Shown: positions 52,457-62,822 of the stretch, in pieces
Layout of the letters: each line of letters opens with the position of its first letter
How positions within the stretch are numbered: position 1 is the first letter of the stretch
Source of the DNA: Comamonas sp. SCN 65-56
Lineage (GTDB): Bacteria > Pseudomonadota > Gammaproteobacteria > Burkholderiales > Burkholderiaceae_C
NCBI RefSeq assembly: GCF_001724135.1
Contig: NZ_MEDS01000001.1
Coordinates: 1 to 64,000, forward strand
Length of the DNA stretch: 64,000 bases
Reading direction: 5' to 3'
Position numbers and translations under genes: made by a program
The notes under the pieces: generated by a model
Told to the model about the DNA's origin: nothing
Databases searched by the model: none
What the model saw: the letters and a program-made list of their open reading frames with translations, nothing else

Positions 52457-52711
52457 TTACTTGGCCGCGGTACGGCCGAAGCGATTGCGGAATTTCTCCA
52501 CGCGGCCCCCCATGTTGTCCACCGACTTTTGCGTGCCGGTGTAAAACGGATGCGATTCGCTGGAGGTATCGAGCTTGTACAGCGGGTATTCCTTGCCCTC
52601 GAAGGTGTCGGTCTCGCGCGTGTTCACGCACGAGCGGGTGACGAACTTGAAGCCGTTGGAGAGGTCCACGAACAGCACTTCGCGGTAGTCGGGGTGAATG
52701 CCTTCACGCAT
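52457..52711 (-). CDS. rpmE2: 50S ribosomal protein L31 type B
   Basis: 84 residues from the ATG at 52711. [38 protein letters not shown] and [12 protein letters not shown] are L31 segments. It lacks the CxxC zinc pairs of type A, with one Cys only, so it is the zinc-independent type B form. Type B forms often take over under zinc limitation, but here it may be the only copy. A TATAAT lies upstream and a terminator follows. Confidence 0.96.
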   Translation of the reverse strand: MREGIHPDYREVLFVDLSNGFKFVTRSCVNTRETDTFEGKEYPLYKLDTSSESHPFYTGTQKSVDNMGGRVEKFRNRFGRTAAK

Positions 52712-52782
52712 GATGGATTCCTTGGGTGGTGTGGTTCGGGAGCCGTGCTGCACCGTGCAGCGTACTTTCCGGGAAACTGCGC

Positions 52783-52788
52783 ATTATA
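52783..52788 (-). promoter_or_regulatory. probable -10 element of rpmE2
   Basis: TATAAT on the minus strand lies 72 bp upstream of the rpmE2 start codon in the rho-rpmE2 gap. No good -35 is seen at 17 bp (TTGATT is too close), so the assignment is tentative. Confidence 0.4.
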
Positions 52789-52803
52789 TAGAAAATCGAA
52801 AAA

Positions 52804-54066
52804 TCAACCGCCTCGGCGCATGGCCTCGAAGAAGTCGACGTTGCTCTTGGTCTCGCGCATCTTCTTGATCATGAGCTCCATGCTCTCGATCTCGTCCATG
52901 TTGTACATGAACTGGCGCAGGATGCGGGTCTTTTGCAGCACCTCTGGCGACAGCAGCAGCTCTTCGCGGCGCGTGCCGCTCTTGTTGAGCTCGATCGCGG
53001 GGAACACGCGCTTTTCGTACAGGCGCCGGTTCAGGTGCAGTTCGCTGTTGCCGGTGCCCTTGAACTCCTCGAAGATCACCTCGTCCATGCGGCTGCCGGT
53101 ATCGACCAGCGCCGTGGCGATGATGGTGAGCGAGCCGCCTTCCTCGATGTTGCGCGCCGCGCCGAAGAAGCGCTTGGGGCGCTGCAGTGCGTTGGAATCG
53201 ACGCCGCCGGTAAGCACCTTGCCGGAAGACGGCACGACGTTGTTGTAGGCCCGCGCCAGGCGGGTGATGGAATCGAGCAGGATGACCACGTCCTTGCCCA
53301 GCTCCACGAGGCGCTTGGCGCGCTCGATCACCATCTCGGCCACGTGCACGTGGCGTGTGGCGGGTTCGTCGAAGGTCGAGGCGATGATTTCGCCCTTGAC
53401 CGAGCGCTGCATCTCGGTTACTTCCTCGGGGCGCTCGTCGACCAGCAGCACCATCAGCGTCACGTCCGGATAGTTGGCGGTGATCGCGTGTGCGATGCTT
53501 TGCATCATCACCGTCTTGCCGCTCTTGGGCGGTGCAACGATCAGCGCGCGCTGCCCGCGGCCTATGGGCGCGATGATGTCGATGATGCGGCCGGTGATGT
53601 TTTCCTCGCCCTTGATGTCGCGCTCAAGCTTCATGTGTTCCTTGGGGAACAGCGGCGTGAGGTTCTCGAACATCACCTTGTGCTTGTTCTTCTCGGGCGC
53701 GTCGCCGTTGACCTTCTCCAGCTTGTTCAATGCGAAATAGCGCTCGCCGTCCTTGGGTGTGCGTACCTCGCCCTCGATCATGTCGCCGGTGTGCAGATTG
53801 AAGCGGCGCACCTGGCTGGGGCTGATGTAGATGTCGTCGGTGCTGGCGGTGTAGCTGGTGTCGGGGCTGCGCAGAAAGCCGAAACCGTCGGGCAGGATTT
53901 CGAGCACGCCATCGGCAAAGATCTGTTCGCCGGTCTTGGCGCGCTTCTTGATGATGGCGAACATCAGCTCCTGCTTGCGCATGCGGCCGCCGTTTTCGAT
54001 GTCCAGGGCTTCGGCCTGCTTGAGCACTTCGGAAACGTGCAGGGCCTTCAATTCGTTCAGGTGCAT
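52804..54066 (-). CDS. rho: transcription termination factor Rho
   Basis: 420 residues from the ATG at 54066, with GGAG about 8 bp upstream. N-terminal RNA-binding domain with [41 protein letters not shown], then the hexameric ATPase with Walker [12 protein letters not shown] and Walker [17 protein letters not shown], and the Q/R-loop region [18 protein letters not shown]. It unwinds RNA from polymerase and ends untranslated transcripts. Normal length. It sits between trxA and rpmE2, an arrangement common in Burkholderiales. Confidence 0.98.
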   Translation of the reverse strand: MHLNELKALHVSEVLKQAEALDIENGGRMRKQELMFAIIKKRAKTGEQIFADGVLEILPDGFGFLRSPDTSYTASTDDIYISPSQVRRFNLHTGDMIEGEVRTPKDGERYFALNKLEKVNGDAPEKNKHKVMFENLTPLFPKEHMKLERDIKGEENITGRIIDIIAPIGRGQRALIVAPPKSGKTVMMQSIAHAITANYPDVTLMVLLVDERPEEVTEMQRSVKGEIIASTFDEPATRHVHVAEMVIERAKRLVELGKDVVILLDSITRLARAYNNVVPSSGKVLTGGVDSNALQRPKRFFGAARNIEEGGSLTIIATALVDTGSRMDEVIFEEFKGTGNSELHLNRRLYEKRVFPAIELNKSGTRREELLLSPEVLQKTRILRQFMYNMDEIESMELMIKKMRETKSNVDFFEAMRRGG

Positions 54067-54232
54067 GAAGAGACTCCGGTCAGGGAGTGGCAATGTCGGG
54101 CAAAGGTGGGAGGGTGGCTGTTTTGCCAGAGGAGCATCCGTCGGTCGGGATGTTCTGGCTAGCCGGTGATCTGCATGCCTGCCGCGCGTCAGATGGTGCG
54201 TGGCGGTGATCAGGGGGGATTATGACAGCAAA

Positions 54233-54253
54233 CGCCCGTCGCGAGGACGGGCG
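54233..54253 (-). terminator. probable terminator hairpin after trxA
   Basis: CGCCCGTC-GCGAG-GACGGGCG is a perfect 8-bp stem, followed on the minus strand by TTTGCTGT. It is placed 52 bp after the trxA stop. The T-run is short, so efficiency is uncertain. The rest of the 238-bp trxA-rho gap shows no gene; it should hold the rho promoter. Confidence 0.6.
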
Positions 54254-54304
54254 CATGGGCGAGGTGCTGTCAGCGGCGGCGGGGCGCCGCCACGCGATGG
54301 CCGA

Positions 54305-54637
54305 TCAGCCGAGGTTCTGGTCGAGGAATTCGGTGAGCTGGCCCTTGCTCATCGCACCCACCTTGGTGGCGGCCAACTCCCCGTTCTTGAACAGCATCAG
54401 CGTGGGAATGCCGCGGATGCCGAATTTGGCCGGCACCTCGCGGTTTTCGTCCACGTTCATCTTGGCGATCGTGAGCTTGCCCTGGTAGGTGCCGGCCACT
54501 TCATCCAGAACGGGGGCAATCATCTTGCAGGGGCCGCACCAGGCCGCCCAATAGTCGACCAGCACGGGCTCGGTGGATTTCAGGACGTCGGCGTCAAAGC
54601 TTGCGTCGGAGACATGTTTGATCAAATCGCTGGCCAT
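54305..54637 (-). CDS. trxA: thioredoxin 1
   Basis: 110 residues from the ATG at 54637, preceded by GAGGAA. Active site WCGPC in [22 protein letters not shown], then [26 protein letters not shown] with the cis-Pro. Normal length cytoplasmic thioredoxin that reduces protein disulfides. It is divergent from the AddB-like gene. Confidence 0.97.
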   Translation of the reverse strand: MASDLIKHVSDASFDADVLKSTEPVLVDYWAAWCGPCKMIAPVLDEVAGTYQGKLTIAKMNVDENREVPAKFGIRGIPTLMLFKNGELAATKVGAMSKGQLTEFLDQNLG

Positions 54638-54681
54638 GGCATTCCTCAATGGCGTGAACAAGGGGGTAGATTCGGCGGATT

Positions 54682-57246
54682 GTGACAGAAAAGCATGAGG
54701 CTCGTGTCTGCATGGTTGCTATTGAAGTTGAAGCTGAAAGCGCTTTGAAACCTCGGATTTCAATGGGTTGGATGGATCAGGTCCAGACGCTTGCGATCGA
54801 GCGCGGCGCGCATTTGGCGCGCACCGTGGTGTTGCTGCCATACGCCAATCTGCTGGCCCCCGCGCGGCAGATGTGGGCCTCGAAGTTTCCCTCGGGCTTT
54901 GCGCCGCGTTTTGAAACCACGCGCAATTGGGCGGCTGAGCTCACCCTGTTCACGCCGGGGGCGGACGATCTGTGCGGCCAGCACGGGCGCGATTGGCTCA
55001 CGGCGCAGACGCTGCTGGAGCGCGCCGGGCTGCGCGGCGAAGCGGCACGCCTGGCCGGGGTGCTGCTGGAGCAGGCGCAGCAACTCGTCCCCCTGGCGGC
55101 CGCCTGCCCCCCCGCGCGCCGCGGCGAGTGGCTGGCGCAGGCGCATGCCGTGCTGCCGGGCGCGAATGACGGGGCGCTCGCGCTGGAAGCGGCGCTGGCG
55201 CGCACCGCAGCGGCCTGGGTGGGCACCTCGGGCTATGCCACCGATGTGCTGTTTGACGAGCGCACTGGCCGCAGTCTGGATGCGCTCTTCATCGTGCCCG
55301 GCCTGCAAGCCGATGCGCTGGCTGACGCGCTGGCGGGGCATTGGGCCGCCAAGACGCAGGTGCTCGCGCCGCTGGCCGCACCGCCGCAAGGCCGGGTCGC
55401 GCTGCACGCCGCGCAGGATGCCGAAGACGAAGCCGAGCGTGCCTGCGCCTGCGTGCTGCGCCATCTGACCGCGGGCCGCACGCCGGTGGCGTTGGTGGCG
55501 ACGGACCGCCTGCTGCAGCGGCGCATCAACGCGCTGCTGGCCACGCGCGGCGTGCGTGCAGGCGAGCTGCTGGCCGATGAAACCGGCTGGAAGCTCTCGA
55601 CCACGCACGCCGCCGCCGCGCTGATGGCGCTGCTGCGCGCCTGCGCGCCGCAGGCATCGACCGATGCGGTGCTCGATGCGATCAAGCGCGCCCCGGCGTG
55701 GGCTGCCATCGACCACCGTGCGCTGGAGCGCCGCCTGCGCAAGGGCGCGGTGCGTGGCTGGCGCAGGGCGGCGCTCTTGGCGCAAGGCGATGCGCTCGTT
55801 GAACAGGTGCAGCTGCTGCGCGAGCGCATGGCGGCCAGCCGCACGTTGGCCGATTGGCTGCAGGCTACGCGCGTACTGCTCGAAGACTGCGGCCTGTGGA
55901 ATCAGCTCGCCGCTGATGAAGCCGGTGGCGAGCTGATCGCCGCGCTTGGCCTTTCCGACGAAACCTTCGCCGACTGGCGCGCCTGGCCCCAGTCCGCGCG
56001 GCGCATGACGCTCGCCGAGTTCACCCACTGGCTGCGCGAGGCGCTGGAGGGTGCGAGCTTTCGCCAGCACCACAGCGGGCAGGCGCAGGTTGTGGTGCTG
56101 CCGCTGGCGCAGTTGCTCGGTCGCTCGTTTGCCGCGCTGGTGCTGCCTGGTGCCGATGAACAGCACCTGCCCGCTGCGCCCGAGCCCGCCGGCGTGTGGA
56201 CGGCGGCGCAGCGCCGCGCGCTCGGTCTGCCCACGCGCGAGGCGCTGCAGCAGGCGCAGGCCGCAGCCTGGGCGCTGGCCATCGCGGTGCCCGAGGTGGA
56301 CGTGCTCTGGCGCCAGGCCGACGACAGCGGCGAGCCGGTGCTCGCCTCACCCCTGGTGGGGGCGCTGCGTTTGGCCGTACCCGCGGCGCTGCACGCGGGG
56401 CAGGATGCGCGCGTACCGCAGACCGTCGCCGCCGCGCCCACGCCGCGCCCGCTGCCGGTGGGTGCGCAACTGCCCGCGCAGCCGCTCTCGGCCAGCAGCT
56501 ACGCGCAGTTGCGCGATTGCCCCTATCGTTTTTACGCGCTGCGCCAGCTCGGGCTGCAAGACGAGGGCGAGCTGGACGTCGATCTGGACAAGAGCGATTG
56601 GGGCACCTGGCTGCACGCCACGCTGCGCGCCTTTCATGAGGCGCTGCAGCAGCGCCCCGACGCCGACCGCCATGCACTGATCGAGCAAGCCGCAACAGAG
56701 GTCACGCAATCGCTGGGCCTGGTGCAAGACGACGGCGAGTTTTTGCCCTTCGAAGCCGCGTGGCCCGAGCTTCGCGATCGTTATCTGCGCTGGCTCGAAG
56801 GACACGAGCAGCAGGGCTACACCTTCGATCGCGGCGAAGTGGATTTCAACGAACAGCGCGGCCCGGTGCGGCTGCGCGGGCGCATCGACCGCATCGACCA
56901 TGCGGGTGCAGGCACCACGCTGCTCATCGACTACAAGACCGAATCACAAGACAAGACCAAGGCGCGCACCAAGCCCGGCAGCGAAGACGTGCAACTGCCG
57001 TTCTACGCTCTGCTCTCGGGCGATGAAGCGCCACGCGCCGCCTACCTCAACCTGACCGAGCGCGAGCAGCCCACGCTGTTCGAGCTGGCCGACATCGAGC
57101 AACGCGCCGCCGATCTGCATGCCGGCATGGCCAAGGACCTGCGCCGCATCGCCGAGGGCGCGCCGCTGCCCGCACTGGGCGAGGGCAGCGTCTGCGACTG
57201 GTGCGAGGTGCGCGGCCTGTGTCGCAAGGATTCCTGGAGCGCATGA
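54682..57246 (+). CDS. AddB-like PD-(D/E)XK nuclease protein (double-strand break repair)
   Basis: 854 residues from a GTG at 54682; an ATG at 54712 is an alternative. The N-terminal two thirds is an inactivated helicase-like scaffold ([45 protein letters not shown]). The C-terminal nuclease domain has [34 protein letters not shown] with the catalytic Asp and Lys, and a Cys cluster [10 protein letters not shown] typical of an iron-sulfur staple. Together with the adjoining UvrD-like protein it should form an AddAB-type complex that resects DNA ends. The stop overlaps the partner's start (ATGA). Confidence 0.88.
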   Translation: MTEKHEARVCMVAIEVEAESALKPRISMGWMDQVQTLAIERGAHLARTVVLLPYANLLAPARQMWASKFPSGFAPRFETTRNWAAELTLFTPGADDLCGQHGRDWLTAQTLLERAGLRGEAARLAGVLLEQAQQLVPLAAACPPARRGEWLAQAHAVLPGANDGALALEAALARTAAAWVGTSGYATDVLFDERTGRSLDALFIVPGLQADALADALAGHWAAKTQVLAPLAAPPQGRVALHAAQDAEDEAERACACVLRHLTAGRTPVALVATDRLLQRRINALLATRGVRAGELLADETGWKLSTTHAAAALMALLRACAPQASTDAVLDAIKRAPAWAAIDHRALERRLRKGAVRGWRRAALLAQGDALVEQVQLLRERMAASRTLADWLQATRVLLEDCGLWNQLAADEAGGELIAALGLSDETFADWRAWPQSARRMTLAEFTHWLREALEGASFRQHHSGQAQVVVLPLAQLLGRSFAALVLPGADEQHLPAAPEPAGVWTAAQRRALGLPTREALQQAQAAAWALAIAVPEVDVLWRQADDSGEPVLASPLVGALRLAVPAALHAGQDARVPQTVAAAPTPRPLPVGAQLPAQPLSASSYAQLRDCPYRFYALRQLGLQDEGELDVDLDKSDWGTWLHATLRAFHEALQQRPDADRHALIEQAATEVTQSLGLVQDDGEFLPFEAAWPELRDRYLRWLEGHEQQGYTFDRGEVDFNEQRGPVRLRGRIDRIDHAGAGTTLLIDYKTESQDKTKARTKPGSEDVQLPFYALLSGDEAPRAAYLNLTEREQPTLFELADIEQRAADLHAGMAKDLRRIAEGAPLPALGEGSVCDWCEVRGLCRKDSWSA

Positions 57247-60200
57247 CCATGGCCGCCGCCTATCAGCACAACGGCGCGCCCTGCACGCGCGAACACTTTT
57301 ACGCTGTCGCTTGCGATCCGGCGCGCAGCATCGTGGTCGAGGCCTGCGCCGGCGCGGGCAAGACCTGGATGCTGGTCTCGCGCATCCTGCGCGCGCTGCT
57401 GGGTGGTAGTGCACCGCACGAGATCCTGGCCATTACCTTCACCAAAAAAGCCGCGGGCGAGATGCGCGCGCGGCTGCTGCAATGGCTCACGGACTTCGCC
57501 CACGCCCATGCTGAGGAAACACCCGAAGCCTGGGCCTTGCGCCTGCAAAAGGAACTAATTTCAAGAGGAATCGACCCTCAGGCCGCGCTGGACAATCGTG
57601 AGCAGCTACGGAATTTGCATGCTAGCCTGCTTGGCCATGGCCGCCTGGTACAGATCCGCACCTTCCATGGCTGGTTCGCCGCGCTCTTGAAGGCCGCGCC
57701 GATCTCGGTGTTGCAAGACCTGGGCCTGCCCACCAGCTACGAGCTGCTGGAGAGCGACGAAGATGCGGTGGCCGAGGTCTGGCGCCCCTTCCTGCGCGCC
57801 GTGGCGGCAGACGAAGCGCTGGCGCTGGACTATCGCGCGCTGGTCGCCCAGCTTGGCCGCCACAACGCGCGCAAGGCGCTGGAATCGGCGCTGGCGCGGC
57901 GCACCGAATTTGCGTTGGCTGACGAAGCCGGCTGCGTCGAAGGCGCGGTAGCGGCATTCGACGTGCTCTATCCGCGCCTGGCGGGCGTGGAGGAGCCCAG
58001 CGATTGGCTGCTGGCGCGCGCGCCGGGCCGCGCCCTGCTGCTGGAAGCCGCCGAGGCACTTGCGCCCTTGGCCAAGACCTACGCGGAAAAAGGCGTGGAG
58101 CTCAAAAGCGCGCTGCAGGCCGGGGATTGGGATGCGGTGGTCGCCGCGCTGTTCACGCTCAAGGGCGAGCCGCGCGCGTTCGCCAAGGACAAGACGCCGC
58201 CCATCGTGCGCAGCGCGCAGGACGAAGTCGCGCTCGTGCGCGCCGCGTGCGAGCAGCAGCAGGCGCACCAGCACCAGCAGCGCATGGCCCGCCTCACGCG
58301 GGTGCTGCTCGCGTGCTTTGCGCAGCTCAAGCGCGAGCGCGGCTGGGTGGACATGAACGACCTGGAGCGCGCCGCCTTTACGCTGCTCGATCGCCACGAA
58401 CTCTCCGCTTGGGTGCAGGAGCGGCTGGACGCGCGCATCCGCCACCTGCTGGTCGACGAGTTCCAGGACACCAACCCGCTGCAGTGGCAGGCGCTCAAGG
58501 CCTGGCTGGCGGGCTACGCGGGTGCGGGCGGCGGGCAGGGCGCGCCCGGTGTGTTCATCGTCGGCGATCCCAAGCAAAGCATCTACCGCTTTCGCCGTGC
58601 CGACCCGCGCGTGTTCGCCGCCGCGCGCGACTTCGTCGTGCAGGCGCTGGGCGGCGAACGCCTTGCCACCGACCACACGCGGCGCAACGCCCCCGGCGTG
58701 CTCGCAGCCGTCAACACCGTGATGGGCGCGGCGCAGGACGCGGGCGAATTCAGCGACTACCGCGCGCACACCACCGAAAGCGCCGAGCCCGGCCGGGTGC
58801 TGGCGCTGCCCCTGATCGCCCGCCCCCCCAAGGCGGGTGCTGGCGACGCCGCCGAGCCCGGCACCTGGCGCGACAGCCTCACCACCCAGCGCACCGAGCT
58901 GGAAGACACCCTGCGCACGCTCGAATGCCGCCAGGCCGCGCGATGGATTGCCGGGCGCATCGCGGCGGGCGTGCCATCGAAAGAAATCATGGTGCTGGCG
59001 CGCAAGCGCGAGCCGCTCACGGTGCTGCAAACCGAGCTGCGCCTGCTCGGCATCGCCTGCGAGCAGCCCGACAAGAGCTGGCTCGCGGACCAGCCCGCGG
59101 TGCTGGACGTGCTTGCGCTGGTCGATGCGCTGCTTTCGCCGGGGCACGATTTGATGCTGGCGCGCGCGCTCAAGTCGCCGCTGTTTGGCCTGCAGGACGA
59201 AGACCTCAAGCGCATCGCCCTTGCGGTGCGCGCGGCGGGCGAGCCGCGCCCGGCGTGGCTGGATGTGCTCTCGAATGTAGAGCTGCAAACGCTGAATGGA
59301 AAAGCGCTGCATGCCGATTTGATGCGATACTGCCAGTGGCTCTTCACGCTGCCGCCGCACGACGCGCTGCAAGCCATCTTTGCCGAGCGAGACGCCCCCG
59401 CGCGCTTTGCCGCTGCCGCCCCGCCGCCCGAACGCGCGCGCACCGTGGCGCATCTGCGCGCGCTGCTCTCGGCTGCGCTCAGCGTGCAGGGCGGTCGCTT
59501 TCTCACCGCCTACCAGTGGCTGCACGCCATGCGCCGCGAGCGCCTGCCCGTGCCGCGCCACGCCGCGCCCGAGGCGGTGCGCCTGCTCACCGTGCACGGC
59601 GCCAAGGGGCTGGAGGCCGACGAGGTTCTGCTGCTCGACAGTGCCTCGGGTCTTTCCACGCGCGGCGAGCCCGAGGTGCTGCTCGCCTGGCCGGGCGACG
59701 CGCCCGCACCCGAACAGTTTGTCTTCCTCGCCAAAAGCTCGGCCCCACCGGCCAGCGCGCAGGATGTGCACGCCGCCGAAGCCACCGCCCAGGCGCGCGA
59801 GGAACTCAACGCCCTCTACGTCGCCATGACCCGCGCGCGCTCGGCGCTGGTGCTCTCGGGTGTGGAGCCGCACACCCGCCCCAGCGGTACCTGGTGGCAA
59901 CGCCTGCAACCGCTGGCTCAGGCCTTGCCCGCACAGCCAGAGGTGGGGCCCGCATCATCGTCGGCCCCGACCCTCACGCTTCTGGTCTTGCCCCCTCTCC
60001 CCTTGGGAGAGGGCAGGGGTGAGGGCTTTTTTCATGAGCAAAACCGACCAGTAGCGCCCGCCACACAAGCGCTACCAGCTATCCAATCAGAAGCATCGCC
60101 AGACAGCGACACTTCGCGCATCGGCCAGGCCATGCACTGGCTGCTGGAGCATGCGGGCGAGATCGCGAGCGGCTGGCTGCCAGAACGCCTGGCGCACGCG

Positions 60201-60608
60201 CGCAAACGCTTCGCCCTCGACGCCGCGCAGACCGCGCAGGCCGAGGCGCTGGCGCGGCGCATCTTCACCGGCGAAGCCGCATGGGCGTGGTCGGCGGATG
60301 AAGTGCTTCAGGCTTTCAACGAGGTGGAAGTGGTGCACGAGGGTGAGCGCCTGCGCATCGATCGGCTGGTGCGCCGGCGCGCCGGCGCGCATGGTCCAGA
60401 GGCGTGGTGGGTGCTGGATTACAAGAGCGCTGCGCACCCGGAGCGCGATGAGAGCTTGCAAGCGCAGTTGGCGCGCTATCGTGTCGCCGTGGAAAGTCGG
60501 CATCCGGGAGAGGTGGTGCACATGGCGTTCGTCAGCGGGAACGGGGCGGTGCTTGTAGCGAGCGGTGACCGGTTGATTTCCGACGATGGACACGAGCCTC
60601 AGCAATGA
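57243..60608 (+). CDS. AddA-like UvrD-family helicase-nuclease
   Basis: 1121 residues from the ATG at 57243, which overlaps the AddB-like stop. Walker A EACAGAGKTWML near residue 38, ITFTKKAAGEMRARL, the VDEFQDTNPLQW motif II, VGDPKQSIYRFRRADP, LLTVHGAKGLEADEV (motif V) and YVAMTRARSALV (motif VI). The C-terminus WWVLDYKSAAHPERDE is the nuclease motif. It is a complete SF1 helicase with nuclease tail acting with the upstream gene. A REP-like palindrome (59971-60025) and a stem-loop repeat (60051-60080) are inserted in frame in the linker before the nuclease domain, encoding LVLPPLPLGEGRGEGFF. Confidence 0.92.
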   Translation: MTMAAAYQHNGAPCTREHFYAVACDPARSIVVEACAGAGKTWMLVSRILRALLGGSAPHEILAITFTKKAAGEMRARLLQWLTDFAHAHAEETPEAWALRLQKELISRGIDPQAALDNREQLRNLHASLLGHGRLVQIRTFHGWFAALLKAAPISVLQDLGLPTSYELLESDEDAVAEVWRPFLRAVAADEALALDYRALVAQLGRHNARKALESALARRTEFALADEAGCVEGAVAAFDVLYPRLAGVEEPSDWLLARAPGRALLLEAAEALAPLAKTYAEKGVELKSALQAGDWDAVVAALFTLKGEPRAFAKDKTPPIVRSAQDEVALVRAACEQQQAHQHQQRMARLTRVLLACFAQLKRERGWVDMNDLERAAFTLLDRHELSAWVQERLDARIRHLLVDEFQDTNPLQWQALKAWLAGYAGAGGGQGAPGVFIVGDPKQSIYRFRRADPRVFAAARDFVVQALGGERLATDHTRRNAPGVLAAVNTVMGAAQDAGEFSDYRAHTTESAEPGRVLALPLIARPPKAGAGDAAEPGTWRDSLTTQRTELEDTLRTLECRQAARWIAGRIAAGVPSKEIMVLARKREPLTVLQTELRLLGIACEQPDKSWLADQPAVLDVLALVDALLSPGHDLMLARALKSPLFGLQDEDLKRIALAVRAAGEPRPAWLDVLSNVELQTLNGKALHADLMRYCQWLFTLPPHDALQAIFAERDAPARFAAAAPPPERARTVAHLRALLSAALSVQGGRFLTAYQWLHAMRRERLPVPRHAAPEAVRLLTVHGAKGLEADEVLLLDSASGLSTRGEPEVLLAWPGDAPAPEQFVFLAKSSAPPASAQDVHAAEATAQAREELNALYVAMTRARSALVLSGVEPHTRPSGTWWQRLQPLAQALPAQPEVGPASSSAPTLTLLVLPPLPLGEGRGEGFFHEQNRPVAPATQALPAIQSEASPDSDTSRIGQAMHWLLEHAGEIASGWLPERLAHARKRFALDAAQTAQAEALARRIFTGEAAWAWSADEVLQAFNEVEVVHEGERLRIDRLVRRRAGAHGPEAWWVLDYKSAAHPERDESLQAQLARYRVAVESRHPGEVVHMAFVSGNGAVLVASGDRLISDDGHEPQQ
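59971..60025. repeat. REP-like palindrome inserted in frame in the AddA-like gene
   Basis: Outer ends CCCTCAC and GTGAGGG; inner stem CCCTCTCCC-CTT-GGGAGAGGG. It shares its design with the copies at 14190 and 14833. It is translated as part of a linker between helicase and nuclease domains. Confidence 0.8.
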
Positions 60609-60698
60609 AAATCCAAGCGGGCGGCAAGGGGCTGTTCGTCGATGCCATTGATACGCAGGCGTTTGGGCTGAGCGGTACCTTGCTTGCCGACGTCCTGC

Positions 60699-61019
60699 CT
60701 ATTGCGGCTGCGCTGTCACGCGTAGTGTCAGCCCGGCATGGCGCTGCAGGTGGCTGATGACGCTGAACAGATTGCGCGCCTGAGGGTTGCCGGTCGGGCC
60801 GAACATGCGGATCAGGCTCTTGGGCGATGAGCCGGTCTCGGCGCCGAGTTGCTCAAAGCCGACCGTTGCCTTGATGTAGTCGCGCAGGATCGTCTTGCCG
60901 CTGTCCACGTCACCGGCCAGCAGGGTTTCGATGCCTTCCTTGAGCAGGGCATCGCGAAATTGCGGATCAGCCTGAACGCGCGCCAGCACCGTTTCCTTGA
61001 AGTTTCGTGTCAGAGCCAT
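60699..61019 (-). CDS. addiction-module antidote protein (HTH, HigA-like)
   Basis: 106 residues. LARVQADPQFRDALLKEGIETLLAGDVDSGKTILRDYIKATVGFEQLGAETGSSPKSLIRMFGPTGNPQARNLFSVISHL has the layout of the short antitoxins paired with TIGR02683-type killer proteins, with a HTH in the middle. It follows the toxin by 7 bp in toxin-first order. The 90 bp between it and the AddA-like stop holds only the start of a 50-codon frame (60605-60757, MKIQAGGKGLFVDAID) of no known family. Confidence 0.88.
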   Translation of the reverse strand: MALTRNFKETVLARVQADPQFRDALLKEGIETLLAGDVDSGKTILRDYIKATVGFEQLGAETGSSPKSLIRMFGPTGNPQARNLFSVISHLQRHAGLTLRVTAQPQ

Positions 61020-61026
61020 GGTTCGT

Positions 61027-61356
61027 TCACCTCGTCAATCGTTTGCGCCGCTTGTACGCTGCCCAACGCGCCTGCGCTGCCTCAATGTCGCGCTGCTGGC
61101 GCTTCTTCGTTCCACCGGCCAGCAGGATGATGAGCACATCACCATCGCGGCCGAAATACACGCGCAAGCCCGGCCCGAAATCGAGCCGGTACTCCAGAAC
61201 GCTCTCGCCGACACCTTTGACGTTGGACAGGTTGCCTTGCTCGATGCGCGCCAGCGCAACCGTGATCCTGGCTGCCGCCGTCGCGTCCAGGGTGGCAAAC
61301 CAATCCGCGAAGGGACTGGTGCCGTCTTCTTCCAGATACTCGCGCAGGTCCAGCAT
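61027..61356 (-). CDS. RelE/HigB-like addiction-module killer protein
   Basis: 109 residues. [84 protein letters not shown] is the full signature of the phage-derived Gp49/TIGR02683 killer family of RelE fold. It probably cuts mRNA on the ribosome. It sits in a toxin-antitoxin pair between housekeeping genes and is the only such module outside the EPS region. Confidence 0.92.
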   Translation of the reverse strand: MLDLREYLEEDGTSPFADWFATLDATAAARITVALARIEQGNLSNVKGVGESVLEYRLDFGPGLRVYFGRDGDVLIILLAGGTKKRQQRDIEAAQARWAAYKRRKRLTR

Positions 61357-61470
61357 GGCAATAAGTATCGTATATGTTACCTTTTGGCGTGCATTGGCTC
61401 AACGGTCAGAACCCTTTGAGCATGAATATTTCCACCACAATCAAGCGTTTCGCTCATTGGTCGCCGCCTG

Positions 61471-62721
61471 ATGTTTCCATCCACTCCTGACCCCATCGCC
61501 GTCATCGGCGCCGGCCCCGCCGGCCTGATGGCCGCGCAGGCGGCGGCGCAGGCGGGTGTTCCGGTGCGCGTGTTCGACGCAATGCCCTCCGCCGGGCGCA
61601 AATTTCTGCTCGCCGGGCGCGGCGGGCTCAATCTCACGCATTCCGAGTCCGAGCCGCGTTTCCTGGCGCGCTTCGGCGGGCGCGAGGCGGTGCTGACGCC
61701 GCTGCTCAAGGACTTTGGCGCGGGCGAGGTGCGCGCCTGGGCCGATGGCCTGGGGGCGCAGACCTTTGTCGGCAGCTCGGGCCGGGTGTTTCCCAAGAGC
61801 ATGAAGGCCGCCCCGCTGTTGCGCGCCTGGCTGCGCCAGTTGCATGGCCTGGGCGTGCAGTGGCGGATGCGCTGGCGCTGGCTGGGGTGGGATGAGGGCG
61901 GCGCGCTGCGCTTTGCCACGCCCGAGGGCGAACAGCAGGTAGCGGCGCGCGCGGTGGTGCTGGCGCTGGGCGGGGCAAGCTGGCCGCGCCTGGGTTCGGA
62001 CGGGGGCTGGGCGTCGCTGCTGGCGGGGCAGGGCGTGGAAGTGGCGCCGCTCAAGAGCGCGAACTGCGGCTTTGACGTGCGCCGCCCGGATGGCGCGATC
62101 GGGTGGTCGCCATACTTCATCGAGCACTTTGCCGGGCAGCCGTTCAAGACGGTGGCGCTGCGCTTTGCCGATTTTGAGCGGCGCGGCGAGTTCGTCGTGA
62201 CCGAGACGGGCATCGAGGGCAGCCTGATTTACGCCGCCTCGGCGCCGCTGCGCGATGCGATTTCGGCGCAGGGCAGCGCGGCCATGCATGTTGATCTGTT
62301 GCCGGACCACACGAGCGAGCAGGTGCGCGCCGCCGTGCTGCGCCCGCGCGGCGCGCGCAGCCTGGCGAGCCACCTCAAGGGGCAGCTGGGGCTGCACGGC
62401 ATCAAGATGGCGCTGTTGCACGAATGTCTGGGCCGCGATGGCGTGCACGACGTGGAGCTGCTGGCGCGCACCATCAAGGCGGTACCCATCGTGCTCGCGG
62501 CACCGCGCCCGGTGGAGGAGGCAATCAGCACGGCGGGCGGCGTGGCGTTCGAGGCACTGGATGAACACCTGATGCTGCGCGCGCTGCCGGGGGTGTTTTG
62601 CGCCGGCGAGATGCTCGATTGGGAAGCGCCCACCGGCGGCTATCTGCTGACGGCCAGCTTGGCGACCGGGCTGGCCGCGGGGCGCGGCGCGGGGCGCTGG
62701 TTGCGCTCGGCTGCGGGTTGA
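61471..62721 (+). CDS. NAD(P)/FAD-dependent oxidoreductase (TIGR03862/HI0933-like flavoprotein)
   Basis: 416 residues. The FAD dinucleotide fold opens IAVIGAGPAGLMAAQAAAQAG; AGRKFLLAGRGGLNLTHSE is the family's second motif, and the C-terminal FAD contact reads CAGEMLDWEAPTGGYLLTASLATGLAAG. The biological substrate of this family is not established. The gene stands alone between a toxin-antitoxin pair and cheV. Confidence 0.88.
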   Translation: MFPSTPDPIAVIGAGPAGLMAAQAAAQAGVPVRVFDAMPSAGRKFLLAGRGGLNLTHSESEPRFLARFGGREAVLTPLLKDFGAGEVRAWADGLGAQTFVGSSGRVFPKSMKAAPLLRAWLRQLHGLGVQWRMRWRWLGWDEGGALRFATPEGEQQVAARAVVLALGGASWPRLGSDGGWASLLAGQGVEVAPLKSANCGFDVRRPDGAIGWSPYFIEHFAGQPFKTVALRFADFERRGEFVVTETGIEGSLIYAASAPLRDAISAQGSAAMHVDLLPDHTSEQVRAAVLRPRGARSLASHLKGQLGLHGIKMALLHECLGRDGVHDVELLARTIKAVPIVLAAPRPVEEAISTAGGVAFEALDEHLMLRALPGVFCAGEMLDWEAPTGGYLLTASLATGLAAGRGAGRWLRSAAG

Positions 62722-62822
62722 TCGCGCGGGCGTTGTGTGGCTGAAACACGTTCCAACCAGGCCGCGCCAGCTTATAGAATGACCGAATACCGCGCTGCAC
62801 CCGGCGCCGGAGGACCTTCACC

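Noticed and set aside
60605-60757. 50-codon frame overlapping the addA stop (ATGA)
   Set aside because: The start overlap is suggestive, but the product matches nothing and runs into the antitoxin gene on the other strand; too weak to call a gene.
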